This document shows, piece after piece, positions 6,420 through 14,481 of a stretch of 17,986 bases of DNA (position 1 is the stretch's first letter; every line of letters starts with the position of its first letter). The DNA is from Actinomycetota bacterium (GTDB taxonomy: Bacteria; Actinomycetota; Acidimicrobiia; Acidimicrobiales; Ilumatobacteraceae): positions 1 through 17,986 of the forward strand of contig SYCH01000100.1 in the NCBI GenBank assembly GCA_005787025.1. Direction: 5' to 3'. The position numbers and the translations under genes are program-made. The notes beneath the pieces are model-generated. The model was given only the letters and a program-made list of their open reading frames with translations, made no database searches and was not told the origin of the DNA.

Positions 6420-7220
6420 GTGACCGAGATTCCCGAGCACCTCCTAAAGCGCTCTCGCGACCGCAAGGCCGGCGGCGCGTCGTCCGAGGCCAGTGCCGCT
6501 CCTGTTCCGGCCACCACCGAGTCGGCCGCCCCGGTCACCCGAGCAGCCGCCGAAAACCCTGCTCAGAAGCCTGTTTCCAAGCCCGACGCACCTCATGTCG
6601 CCGCGGCCAAGTCGCGCCAGCGAATCCCGTATTGGGCCATGGCCACCTTGTCGCTGATGCCGATCTTCTTGTTCATGTACGTGCGCGGCCTGCAGCCCCA
6701 AAAAGCCGAGGCCTCAGGCCCCATCGCCATCGGCATCGAGCAATATGGCGCCTGCGCGAGCTGTCACGGTGGTGACGGTGGTGGCGGAGCGGGTCGGGTG
6801 CTGAACAACGGCGAGTCCCAGAAGAGCTTCCCCCACATCGAGGACATGCTGAATTGGGTCTACAACGGTACCGAGGCCTACGAAGCCGCCGGGGTCGCGT
6901 CCTACGGCGACCCGAACCGCGAAGGTGGAGCCCACTACCCCCGGTCCTATAACGGCAGCGCCATGCCGGCCCAAGGCTCCATGGCCGGTGGCGGCCTGAC
7001 GGAGTACGAGATTTTGGGACTGATATGCCACATTCGTTATGACATTTCTGGTGCTGATGAAACCGGAGAGTGGGCTGAAGAGTACGAAAAGTGGTGCTCG
7101 GCCGAGAGCGAGATTTTCCGAGGCCTCCAGGACGGTTCCCTGAGCTTCGACACCCTGCCTGGCGTCGGCATCGCCCCGCGCTTGGGTACCTCGGCCGACC
7201 AAGAGATCGCTACCGGCTGA
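6420..7220 (+). CDS. Membrane-anchored monoheme cytochrome c with IPEHLL N-terminus
   Basis: The 266-residue protein has a ~65-residue polar, Ala/Pro-rich cytoplasmic N-terminus, one membrane helix (about 71-88) and an outer cytochrome c domain with CASCH at 112-116. NGSAMPAQG (Met182) is the likely axial methionine. Cys203 and Cys226 near the end could form a disulfide. It begins MTEIPEHLLKRSRDRKA, almost the same as the subunit IV-like protein encoded divergently at 4260; the first 32 bases match at 28 positions and all differences are synonymous or in the start codon. The GTG start has AAAGGA eight bases upstream. It probably carries electrons between the bc complex and an oxidase. The partner is inferred from the location and the shared segment. 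Confidence 0.92.
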   Translation: MTEIPEHLLKRSRDRKAGGASSEASAAPVPATTESAAPVTRAAAENPAQKPVSKPDAPHVAAAKSRQRIPYWAMATLSLMPIFLFMYVRGLQPQKAEASGPIAIGIEQYGACASCHGGDGGGGAGRVLNNGESQKSFPHIEDMLNWVYNGTEAYEAAGVASYGDPNREGGAHYPRSYNGSAMPAQGSMAGGGLTEYEILGLICHIRYDISGADETGEWAEEYEKWCSAESEIFRGLQDGSLSFDTLPGVGIAPRLGTSADQEIATG

Positions 7221-7267
7221 CGTCCCGAGTGCGGGCGTGATCACCGGAGCGGGGCAACACTGACGTC

Positions 7268-8530
7268 ATGAGTACCCCGCGCGACCCCTCTCACCACGAC
7301 GTTCTCGTCATCGGTGCCGGACCCGCCGGAGCCGCCGCGGGATACTGGCTCGCTCGCCACGGCCTCGACGTGGTGATGGTCGACAAGAAGACCTTCCCCC
7401 GGGAGAAGACCTGTGGTGACGGACTGACCCCCCGCGCGGTGAAGCAGATCGAGGACATGGGTCTCAGTGACCAGTTGTCGCGCTTCCATCGCTACGAGGG
7501 ATTGCGCGCCACTGCACACGGCAAGGCGCTCGAGCTTCAGTGGCCCGCGCACCCGATGTACCCGCAGCACGGCTACGTCGTTCGTCGTCGCGAACTGGAC
7601 ACCATGGTCGCGCGCAACGCGGTCGCAGCTGGAGCGACGTTGCTGGAGGGGTGCGAGGCCCTGGCCCCGGTGCTCGATCGTGGATTCGTCCGTGGTGCCA
7701 CGGTGCAAACGAACGAATCGGACTCCCCTTGCGACATCACCGCGAAGTACGTGATCGTGGCCGACGGCGCGAACAGTCGGTTCGGTCGGGCCTTGGGAAC
7801 GTTCCGAACCAAGGAGTGGCCCTACGGAACCGCCATCCGCACGTACTGGGAGTCGCCGCGTCATGCCGAGCCCTGGATCGAGTCGGCACTCGACGTCACG
7901 GACCGCAACGGCAATCCGTTGCCGGGTTACGGATGGATCTTCCCCGTGGGCGACGGCACCGTGAACATCGGTGTCGGCTTGCTGTCGACATTCCGTGATT
8001 TCAAGAGCGTGAACACCACGCACTTGCTCGATGCGTACGCGCACACGGTCGCCGACCGTTGGGAGATCGATCCCGGCAACCCGACCGACAAGGCGACGTC
8101 GGGTCGCATCCCCATGGGAGGTTCGGTCGGGCCGAAGTCCGGACCCACGTACTTGGTCGTCGGCGACGCCGCCGGCAGCGTGAACCCGTTCAACGGTGAG
8201 GGAATCGACTACGCGTACGAGACCGCGCGCATCGCTGCCGGCGTGCTGGCCGACGCGATCATGAACAACGACCCCGCCGCTCTGCAGAGGTATCAATCGT
8301 TGCTCGACGACGAGTACGGCCAGTACTTCAAGGTCGCACGTCTTTTCGCCCGAATCATCGGGCGCCCGGTGATCATGCGCGAGTTGAGTCGCGTGGGTAT
8401 CCAGAGCCGCACGCTCATGGAGTGGGTCTTGCGCATCATGGCGAACTTGTTGCGCCCCGACGAGATCGGTCCCGCCGAGGCCGCCTACAAAGCGGCCGCG
8501 GCCATCGTTCGTCTCGCACCCAACGCCTGA
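7268..8530 (+). CDS. Geranylgeranyl reductase family flavoprotein, probable menaquinone side-chain reductase
   Basis: The 420-residue protein has an N-terminal FAD-binding Rossmann motif GAGPAGAAAG (16-25) ending in VVMVDK. It also has the family signature KTCGDGLTPRAV (47-58), the ADGANSRFGR segment and the second FAD contact VGDAAGSVNPFNGEGIDYA (about 297-315). These mark the geranylgeranyl reductase family, which saturates isoprenoid double bonds. Mycobacterial MenJ, which reduces one bond of the menaquinone tail, is a member, and archaeal members act on lipids. Being next to bc and complex I genes favours menaquinone as substrate, though substrate cannot be read from sequence. The ATG start has only a weak GGAGCGGGG stretch upstream; the gene begins 47 bases after the cytochrome c gene and is probably co-transcribed. 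Confidence 0.88.
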   Translation: MSTPRDPSHHDVLVIGAGPAGAAAGYWLARHGLDVVMVDKKTFPREKTCGDGLTPRAVKQIEDMGLSDQLSRFHRYEGLRATAHGKALELQWPAHPMYPQHGYVVRRRELDTMVARNAVAAGATLLEGCEALAPVLDRGFVRGATVQTNESDSPCDITAKYVIVADGANSRFGRALGTFRTKEWPYGTAIRTYWESPRHAEPWIESALDVTDRNGNPLPGYGWIFPVGDGTVNIGVGLLSTFRDFKSVNTTHLLDAYAHTVADRWEIDPGNPTDKATSGRIPMGGSVGPKSGPTYLVVGDAAGSVNPFNGEGIDYAYETARIAAGVLADAIMNNDPAALQRYQSLLDDEYGQYFKVARLFARIIGRPVIMRELSRVGIQSRTLMEWVLRIMANLLRPDEIGPAEAAYKAAAAIVRLAPNA

Positions 8531-8551
8531 GTCGCCCGCGAGGTCAGGCGT
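8523..8551. terminator. Inverted repeat containing both stop codons of converging genes (candidate bidirectional terminator)
   Basis: ACGCCTGA at 8523-8530 is a perfect reverse complement of TCAGGCGT at 8544-8551, with a 13-base loop. The TGA in each arm is the actual stop codon of the flavoprotein gene (plus) and of the unknown anchored-protein gene (minus), both of which end in Ala-stop. No T tract follows on either strand, so intrinsic termination would be weak. It is the only hairpin seen between the two converging units. Confidence 0.4.
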
Positions 8552-9137
8552 CGCACACGACGGCGGACACCTGTGCGCGATCGAGATCGACAACGGTGCG
8601 ATGCGACCCGGCGAAACGTTGCACGAACGAGTTCAAACTGGGGGTTTCCTCGTCGCAACGACGCTTCACTTTGTCGAGCAACGGCACTTCCCAACCGTTC
8701 ACCAGTCGGGCGTAGGTGACCCCGTCGAGCAATTCGTCGATCGCGGGCAACTCGAGTTCGCGATCGTCACCCTCGGGTGCGGGAACCAATGCGAACCACA
8801 CGATTCCGTCACCGAGCGTGTCGGCCAGCATCACGCAGGCGTTCAGGGCTTCGGGGAACAGACAGGTCGAGACACCGAGGGTTCCATCGGCGATGGCCAG
8901 GACCCGACCGTCGCTCAGTACGGCGGTGGCGTTGCCCAACGCGCGACCATTCGCCACCGACCACACCGAGTCGGATCGAATGGTGCTGGTTCTCGCGATC
9001 AGGTCGATCCGCCGCACTCCGAGGCTCTCGATGGCCTCGCTCGGCCCCGAACGACCGACGGCGAGATACACGGTGAGCACCAGTACGAACAACGCGAACA
9101 ACGCGGCCCAATATCGAAGGGTCAGGAACTGGCGCAC
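8544..9137 (-). CDS. Unknown anchored extracytoplasmic protein, last gene of the heme operon
   Basis: I do not recognise a family. The 197-residue product has one N-terminal membrane helix (about 9-28) and a predicted outer domain of about 165 residues. Four cysteines (92, 101, 161, 195) all lie in the outer part and could form two disulfides. The middle has a beta-rich pattern (TAVLSDGRVLAIADGTLGVSTCLF). The GTG start is assigned because it gives the full membrane helix, but no good ribosome site precedes it; the gene begins 25 bases after the hemL stop. Cotranscription with heme genes is likely, while a role in heme synthesis is not shown by anything in the sequence. Confidence 0.75.
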   Translation of the reverse strand: MRQFLTLRYWAALFALFVLVLTVYLAVGRSGPSEAIESLGVRRIDLIARTSTIRSDSVWSVANGRALGNATAVLSDGRVLAIADGTLGVSTCLFPEALNACVMLADTLGDGIVWFALVPAPEGDDRELELPAIDELLDGVTYARLVNGWEVPLLDKVKRRCDEETPSLNSFVQRFAGSHRTVVDLDRAQVSAVVCDA

Positions 9138-9162
9138 CAGGCGAGCGTACGAGGTCGCAAGG

Positions 9163-10515
9163 TCAGTCGGGTGTCGCGATCGATCGGGCGGCGGCTACGA
9201 ACCGATCGGCCAGATCGTCCATCACGGCGTCGTCGTGACCGAGGCCCACGAAGAGTGCTTCGTACGCACCGGGAGCCAACGCGACGCCGTTGGCGAGCAG
9301 TGCGTGGAACAGTCGAGCGTACGACGGCTCGTCGGTGGTCTTGGCTTCGTCGAAGTTCGACGGCGATCGACCCGACAGTTTCTCGCCGAGATGCACGCCA
9401 ACGAGCGTTCCCACCCGCGTGATGGTGATGCCATCACCCATGGCGTCACCGATGATGCGTTCCAAGCGGGCCGCCCGTCGCTCGATCTCGACGTAGGCAT
9501 CGCGGGTCAGTTGTGACAGCGCCGCCAAACCGGCGGCCGTGGCCATCGGATTTCCCGCCAGCGTTCCGGCGTGGAACACCTTGCCGATCGGCGACAACGT
9601 CTCCATCACGTCGCGTCGACCGCCAACCGCACCGATGGGGAGACCGCCGCCGATCACCTTGCCGAAACACGTGAGATCGGGCCGCACCCCGAACCGCTCT
9701 TGAGCGCCACCCAGACCGAGACGGAATCCGGTGATCACTTCGTCGAACACCAACAGCGCGCCGACTCGATCGCAGGCGGTGCGCAGGCCCTCGAGAAAGC
9801 CGGGCGCGGGTGCCACGACCCCCATGTTCGCCGCCACCGGTTCCACGATCACCGCAGCGATCGTGTCATCGATGTCGGGCACCACGTTGTACGGGGCCAC
9901 GATGGTGTTTGCCACCGCCTCCTCCGGAACACCGGCGGTACCGGGCAGACCCAGGGTCGCCACTCCACTTCCACCGGCCGCCAGCAGTGCATCGGTCGCT
10001 CCATGGAAGTTGCCGTCGAAAATGATGATCTTCTTTCGCCCCGTCAGACCGCGCGCGAGGCGCACGACAGTGGACGTCGCTTCGGTGCCCGAGTTCATGA
10101 GACGGACCCGCTCGCACGAGGGCACACGCTCACTGATGGCCTCGGCCAGTTTCATCTCGCGCGGAGTCGGTGCGCCGAACGATGTGCCGTCGACGGCGGC
10201 CGCGGTCAAGGCCCGCGTGATGGCCGGGTGCGCGTGTCCGAGAATGACCGCGCCGTAACTCTGCACGAGATCGATGTAGCGGCGACCCTCGACGTCGTAC
10301 ACGTGGGCCCCCTGGCCCCGCGCCACCACGTACGGTCGCCCACCCACGGCCTTGAACGCACGTATGGAGGAGTTCACCCCGCCGGGGATGGCGCGGGTCG
10401 TGCGTTCGAAGAGGGTGTCGTTGGACGGGACTCCCTTGCCGGTGCACACGATGGCATCGCAGCCCGCGACCTCGCAGGCGATCGGATCACAGAAAGGAAT
10501 GGCGGACTCGGGCAC
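9163..10515 (-). CDS. hemL: Glutamate-1-semialdehyde 2,1-aminomutase
   Basis: HemL is a pyridoxal-phosphate enzyme that converts glutamate-1-semialdehyde to 5-aminolevulinate, the second step of C5 heme synthesis. The 450-residue protein shows IPGGVNSSIRAF, NSGTEAT (141-147), the FDEVITGFR cofactor-aspartate motif (257-265) and the Schiff-base lysine Lys286 in CFGKVIGGGLPIGA. It is about 20 residues longer than usual HemL. The extra N-terminus carries Cys9, 14, 19 and 24, spaced exactly every five residues. The GTG start is well supported by GGAGGA six bases upstream and lies 15 bases after the hemB stop. An internal GTG (codon 23) would remove most of the extension but lacks a properly spaced ribosome site. 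Confidence 0.97.
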   Translation of the reverse strand: MPESAIPFCDPIACEVAGCDAIVCTGKGVPSNDTLFERTTRAIPGGVNSSIRAFKAVGGRPYVVARGQGAHVYDVEGRRYIDLVQSYGAVILGHAHPAITRALTAAAVDGTSFGAPTPREMKLAEAISERVPSCERVRLMNSGTEATSTVVRLARGLTGRKKIIIFDGNFHGATDALLAAGGSGVATLGLPGTAGVPEEAVANTIVAPYNVVPDIDDTIAAVIVEPVAANMGVVAPAPGFLEGLRTACDRVGALLVFDEVITGFRLGLGGAQERFGVRPDLTCFGKVIGGGLPIGAVGGRRDVMETLSPIGKVFHAGTLAGNPMATAAGLAALSQLTRDAYVEIERRAARLERIIGDAMGDGITITRVGTLVGVHLGEKLSGRSPSNFDEAKTTDEPSYARLFHALLANGVALAPGAYEALFVGLGHDDAVMDDLADRFVAAARSIATPD

Positions 10516-10530
10516 GGCGATTCCTCCGGC

Positions 10531-11520
10531 TCAGCGCCGCGCGCTCTCGGCGAACCAGCGGGCCAGATAGGTGAGGATGATGTCGGCTCCCGCCCGCTTG
10601 ATGGCGGTCAACTGCTCGATGGCCACCGCGTCGTGGTCGATCCAGCCGTTCGCCGCCGCCGCTTTGATCATCGCGTATTCCCCGCTCACGTGATACGCGG
10701 CCACGGGAACATCGACGACGGAACGCACCGCCGAGATGACGTCGAGATACGCCAACGCGGGCTTCACCATCACCATGTCGGCGCCTTGTTCGATGTCAGC
10801 CGCCACTTCGACGAGCGCCTCACGCGAGTTGCGCCAATCCTGTTGGTATCCCTTGCGATCGCCCCCACCGATGATCTGCACGTCCACGGCGTCACGGAAC
10901 GGTCCGTAGAGACCCGACGCGTACTTCGCGGAGTACGCCAGAATCGCCGTGTTCGTGTGTCCCGCACCGTCGAGCGCGGCTCGAATGACTCCCACCTGGC
11001 CGTCCATCATTCCGCTGGGGGCACACACGTGAGCACCAGCGGTGGCTTGGGCCACCGCGGCCTTGGCATAGACCTCGAGTGTGCGATCGTTGTCGACCGA
11101 GCCGCGCCCATCGAGAATGCCGCAGTGCCCGTGGCTGGTGTACTCGTCGACGCAGAGATCGGCCATCAGCACCATGCGGTCGCCGAGATCGTCGCGCAGA
11201 TCGCGCAACGCGACCTGGACGATGCCGTTCGCATCGAACGCTCCGGATCCGATCTCGTCCTTTTTGGACGGAACTCCGAACAGGATGACCGACTTGATGC
11301 CGAGGTCGGCCAAGTCGAGCACCTCGCGACGAAGGCTCGCGCGAGTGTGTTGAACGACGCCGGGGAGCGAGGCGATGGGAAGAGGCTCGTCGATGCCCTC
11401 GCGCACGAACAACGGGGCGACCAGATCATCGACGCTCAGACGCGTTTGCGCGACGAGATCGCGCATGGCTTGGGTGGTACGCAGCCGGCGAGGACGCGAC
11501 GCAGGGAATCGAGCCGTCAT
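10531..11520 (-). CDS. hemB: Porphobilinogen synthase (5-aminolevulinate dehydratase)
   Basis: HemB condenses two 5-aminolevulinate molecules into porphobilinogen. The 329-residue protein, a normal length, has the two active-site lysines Lys199 (AYSAKYAS) and Lys253 (VMVKPALAYLD), plus the allosteric-family signature region DWRNSREAL. The metal-binding stretch is DLCVDEYTSHGHCG (121-134): Cys123, Asp125 and Cys133 stand where fully zinc-dependent enzymes have three cysteines, so one ligand is replaced by Asp. The ATG start has no strong ribosome site, but TAGGCT lies six bases upstream and may be a leaderless -10 element. The gene follows hemD after 54 bases, the widest gap within the heme operon. 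Confidence 0.97.
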   Translation of the reverse strand: MTARFPASRPRRLRTTQAMRDLVAQTRLSVDDLVAPLFVREGIDEPLPIASLPGVVQHTRASLRREVLDLADLGIKSVILFGVPSKKDEIGSGAFDANGIVQVALRDLRDDLGDRMVLMADLCVDEYTSHGHCGILDGRGSVDNDRTLEVYAKAAVAQATAGAHVCAPSGMMDGQVGVIRAALDGAGHTNTAILAYSAKYASGLYGPFRDAVDVQIIGGGDRKGYQQDWRNSREALVEVAADIEQGADMVMVKPALAYLDVISAVRSVVDVPVAAYHVSGEYAMIKAAAANGWIDHDAVAIEQLTAIKRAGADIILTYLARWFAESARR

Positions 11521-11526
11521 GCCGTC

Positions 11527-11532
11527 AGCCTA
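11527..11532 (-). promoter_or_regulatory. Candidate leaderless -10 element for hemB
   Basis: On the minus strand TAGGCT is followed by six bases and the hemB ATG, matching the TANNNT-then-start arrangement of leaderless actinobacterial transcripts. It lies in the widest gap of the heme operon and no good Shine-Dalgarno sequence is present. No clear -35 hexamer is visible, so this is weak. Confidence 0.3.
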
Positions 11533-11574
11533 CGGGTCCCCGCACGAAGCACTCCGTGACGAGGAGCTCGCGAG

Positions 11575-12294
11575 TCAACCCAGGGCCCGCACGATGCCGG
11601 CGAGCGTTTGTTCGGCCGCCACCACGAACGAGTCGATGCCGACGCGGCGAAGCGCATCGGCGGTCTGGGGCCCCATCGCCACCACGCGAGGAGGCACGAC
11701 GGTGCCGAACACGGCCGCCCAAGCCTCGACGGAGGACGCCGCGGTGAAGGTGATGGCATCACATTCGCCCACCGATCGCGCGTCGACCCCCTCGGGGGCC
11801 ACGGCCACCGTCCGATACGAGTGCACCCGATCGATGACCCATCCCTTTTCTCGCGCGGAGTCCTCGAACGCCGTACCAGCCGACTCGGCCACGGCCACGA
11901 GCACGCGTCCATTCCCTCCGGGGAACACCGCACCGAGCGAGGAACCCGTCTGCACGTCGGGCACCAGATCCGCACCGCCCAACGTGGCCGCGGTGCTCAC
12001 TCCGACGGCGGCGCGTTTCACGGTGCGCACGTCGAGGCCGAGTCGTTCCACGGTGTCCACCACCCGTCGCGCGCCCTCGGGGGACGTGACCACGAGCCAG
12101 TCGTAGTCGCTCAATCGCCTCATCGCTTCGACGAAGGCCTCGCCACCGTCACTCGCATCGCGCGTTGCCGTCACGGGTACCTCGACCACCTCGAAGCCGG
12201 AATCACGCAACAAGGAACTCAAGCCTCCGGCTCTCTCCGCCGCGCGCGTGACGATCACCCTCGGGCGCCGCGTGTCCGACGAACCGTCACCCAT
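11575..12294 (-). CDS. hemD: Uroporphyrinogen-III synthase
   Basis: HemD closes and inverts ring D of hydroxymethylbilane to make uroporphyrinogen III. Sequence conservation in this family is low, so the call rests on the pattern and place. The 239-residue product starts RPRVIVTRAAERAGGLSSLLRDSGFEV, the usual first strand and helix. It has DYDWLVVTSPEGARRVVD in the middle and CDAITFTAASSVEAW followed by VVAMGPQTADALRRVG near the end, all HemD-like. It lies four bases after hemC. The ATG chosen has GGAGG eight bases upstream; a longer in-frame reading starting 39 codons earlier would overlap hemC and has no N-terminal similarity. It is not fused to a methyltransferase domain, unlike some actinobacterial HemD. 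Confidence 0.9.
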   Translation of the reverse strand: MGDGSSDTRRPRVIVTRAAERAGGLSSLLRDSGFEVVEVPVTATRDASDGGEAFVEAMRRLSDYDWLVVTSPEGARRVVDTVERLGLDVRTVKRAAVGVSTAATLGGADLVPDVQTGSSLGAVFPGGNGRVLVAVAESAGTAFEDSAREKGWVIDRVHSYRTVAVAPEGVDARSVGECDAITFTAASSVEAWAAVFGTVVPPRVVAMGPQTADALRRVGIDSFVVAAEQTLAGIVRALG

Positions 12295-12298
12295 GCGG

Positions 12299-13177
12299 TC
12301 AGCCTCCGACCGCGGCCCTCGCCCGACGCGCGAGTTCGCGCGCCCGCCCGATGAGCTCAGCATGATCGCCACTCGATGTCGCCATCGCGTCGACGTGATG
12401 ACGCACCCCATCGTCGGAGGCCAGATACACCCTCATCGATTCTCCGTCGTCGAACGCACCCACGGGAAGCGAACAGCCGGAGCCGAGTTCGGCGAGGAAC
12501 GCTCGCTCTCTTTCGACCGAGGTGCGCGACACCATGTGATCGATGACCGCCAACAACCCATTGGTTCGATCATCGTCGACTCGACACTCCACGGCCACAC
12601 ATCCCTGACCCACGGCGGGAATCATGGTGTCGACGCTCAGATACTGCGCGATGCGATCGGTCCAACCCAGGATCTCGAGTGCGGCCGCCGCCATGACGAT
12701 CGCTCCCGACGTCGGGATCTTCTCCAACCGCGTCGGGATGTTGCCCCGCAACTCCACGAAGGTCAGATCGGGACGCACACGGGACAGTTGCGCTCGGCGA
12801 CGAACAGAGCCCGTCGCCACGGTGGCGCCACGGTCGAGTTCGCCGAGTGGACGCCCGACCAACACGTCGCGCGGGTCGCGACGTTCACCGAAGGCGGCGA
12901 TGCGTAATCCATCGGCGGGAGTCGACGGCAGATCTTTCGCGCTGTGCACCGCCACGTCGGCGCGACCGTCGAGCACGGCGGATTGCACCTCCTTCACGAA
13001 CACTCCCTGTCCACCGATGGTGTGCAACGGGACATCCGGACGACGGTCGCCCATCGTGTCGACGAACACCAACTCCACGTCGAGGCCGGGGTGCGCGACC
13101 CGAAGTGACGTGGCGACATGTTCCGCCTGGGTGCGAGCTTGAAGCGAGCCGCGGGTCGCGATGCGCAGCACGGTCAC
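12299..13177 (-). CDS. hemC: Hydroxymethylbilane synthase (porphobilinogen deaminase)
   Basis: HemC polymerises four porphobilinogens into hydroxymethylbilane. The 292-residue protein begins LRIATRGSLQARTQAEHVA. It has the catalytic HSAKDLP (Asp82), the arginine-rich ATGSVRRRAQL region and the dipyrromethane-cofactor cysteine Cys235 in LGSGCSLPVGAF. GVFVKEVQSAVLDG and AVGQGCVAVECR are also diagnostic. The GTG start lies five bases after the hemA stop and has no clear ribosome site, so it is probably translated by coupling to hemA; a second GTG two codons later is possible. All expected motifs are intact. Confidence 0.97.
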   Translation of the reverse strand: MTVLRIATRGSLQARTQAEHVATSLRVAHPGLDVELVFVDTMGDRRPDVPLHTIGGQGVFVKEVQSAVLDGRADVAVHSAKDLPSTPADGLRIAAFGERRDPRDVLVGRPLGELDRGATVATGSVRRRAQLSRVRPDLTFVELRGNIPTRLEKIPTSGAIVMAAAALEILGWTDRIAQYLSVDTMIPAVGQGCVAVECRVDDDRTNGLLAVIDHMVSRTSVERERAFLAELGSGCSLPVGAFDDGESMRVYLASDDGVRHHVDAMATSSGDHAELIGRARELARRARAAVGG

Positions 13178-13182
13178 GATGA

Positions 13183-14445
13183 TCAGCGCAGATCGAAGAG
13201 GTCGCGCACGGCCGCGGCGTTGCGCTCACCACGTGGGGTCCCGGCATCGTCCTTGAGCCGCACCGACATGTCGTGCAGCAGCTTGGCGACGATTCCCTTG
13301 GTGAGAGCCTCCACCGTTTCGCGCTGATCGTCGTCGAGAGAATTCAGCCGACGCTTCATGCGTTCGATCTCGTTGGAGCGCACGGCCTCGGCGGCCGCGT
13401 GCAACTGCGCCACCAACGGTGCCGCCTGTCTCGCGGTGGTCTCCACGGCGAACCGTTCCACTTCTTCGATCACGATGGACCGAACGGCATCGGCCTCGGC
13501 CGCGCGCTGGGCCTGACCGCGCGCCGCCCAATCACGCAGGTCGTCGAGGTTCAACAGAGTGACTCCGTCGATGTCGCCCACCGAACGCTCGACGTCGCGG
13601 GGCACGGCGATGTCGACCAGGAAGAGCGGACGATCTCCCCGACGCATCATCGCGGTGGCGACCATCTCGTGTTCGATGACCGTCCCACCGGCACCCGTGC
13701 AGGTAACCACCACGTCGGCGTCGACCAAGGTCTCGGCCAATCGATAGAACTCGGTGACGGAACCGGCCACGCGATCCGCCAGATCTTGGGCGCGACCGAT
13801 GGTGCGGTTCGCCACCAACACCCGCCCCACGCCCGCAGCGGCGAGCGCCACGGTGACCCCTTCACCCATGTCGCCGGCCCCGACGACGAGAACCGTGAGA
13901 CCCTCGACCGAACCCAAGCTGTCACGCGCCATGTCGACGGCGGCGTGACTGACGCTGGCCGTGTGTCGACCGATCGACGTCTCCGAACGAGCGCGCTTGC
14001 CGACTTCGAGTGCGTGCCGGAACAACAGATTCAGCGTCGACAGCGAACCGCCCTCGCGCTGCGACCGATCCCAGGCGTCGCGAACCTGTCCGAGGATTTC
14101 GCTCTCGCCGAGCACCGCGGAGTCCAGTCCGGCGGCCACCTCGAACAGATGCGCCACGGCGGCCTCGTCGTGCTGGCTGTACAGATGGGGTGCCAACTCG
14201 TCGGCCGAGAATCCACCGAGATCACAAAAGAAGTCGCGCAGGTCGGCGTAGGCCCCATGGAACTTCTCGGCCACCGCGTACACCTCGGTGCGATTGCACG
14301 TGGACAGCACCACCGCCTCGCGGATGTTCGGTCGCGACATCAAACCGTGGATCGTCTTGGCGATGGCATCGTCGGCGATCGTGACCCGCTCGAGAAGGGC
14401 CAGGGGGCCGGTGCGGTGATTCACCCCGAAAACGACGATCGACAC
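13183..14445 (-). CDS. hemA: Glutamyl-tRNA reductase
   Basis: HemA reduces glutamyl-tRNA to glutamate-1-semialdehyde with NADPH, the first committed and usually rate-limiting step of C5 tetrapyrrole synthesis. The 420-residue protein has GVNHRTGPLALLERV, the nucleophilic Cys50 in VLSTCNRTEVY, GLDSAVLGESEILGQV (106-121), the NADPH-binding GAGDMGEG (189-196) and the C-terminal dimerisation helix. It follows rex after 36 bases, as in Streptomyces, where rex and hemACD form an operon. The GTG start has AGGG upstream and also TAGGGT exactly seven bases before it, so it may have its own leaderless promoter besides read-through from rex. Confidence 0.97.
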   Translation of the reverse strand: MSIVVFGVNHRTGPLALLERVTIADDAIAKTIHGLMSRPNIREAVVLSTCNRTEVYAVAEKFHGAYADLRDFFCDLGGFSADELAPHLYSQHDEAAVAHLFEVAAGLDSAVLGESEILGQVRDAWDRSQREGGSLSTLNLLFRHALEVGKRARSETSIGRHTASVSHAAVDMARDSLGSVEGLTVLVVGAGDMGEGVTVALAAAGVGRVLVANRTIGRAQDLADRVAGSVTEFYRLAETLVDADVVVTCTGAGGTVIEHEMVATAMMRRGDRPLFLVDIAVPRDVERSVGDIDGVTLLNLDDLRDWAARGQAQRAAEADAVRSIVIEEVERFAVETTARQAAPLVAQLHAAAEAVRSNEIERMKRRLNSLDDDQRETVEALTKGIVAKLLHDMSVRLKDDAGTPRGERNAAAVRDLFDLR

Positions 14446-14452
14446 GACAGTT

Positions 14453-14458
14453 ACCCTA
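14453..14458 (-). promoter_or_regulatory. Candidate -10 element of an internal hemA promoter
   Basis: TAGGGT on the minus strand is followed by seven bases and the hemA GTG, the same spacing as the putative -10 elements of rex and of the divergent gene at 15297. A 10-base palindrome GCGCCGGCGC (14471-14480) lies just upstream. No -35 hexamer is evident. AGGG could instead be a ribosome site. Confidence 0.3.
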
Positions 14459-14481
14459 TTCCCTCGACCCGCGCCGGCGCC

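Noticed and set aside
6146..6775. 209-codon plus-strand open frame across the intergenic region and cytochrome c start
   Set aside because: It is out of frame with the cytochrome c, low in hydrophobic pattern and has no ribosome site.
7219..7267. Direct repeat CTGACGTC before the flavoprotein gene
   Set aside because: Eight bases twice is too short to interpret, and one copy includes the cytochrome c stop codon.
9571..11559. 662-codon plus-strand open frame
   Set aside because: It is antisense to hemL and hemB; highly His/Arg/Asp-rich composition and no motifs.
12295..12411. 39-codon N-terminal extension of hemD
   Set aside because: It overlaps the hemC end, whereas the ATG at 12294 has GGAGG at proper spacing and begins at the usual HemD N-terminus.
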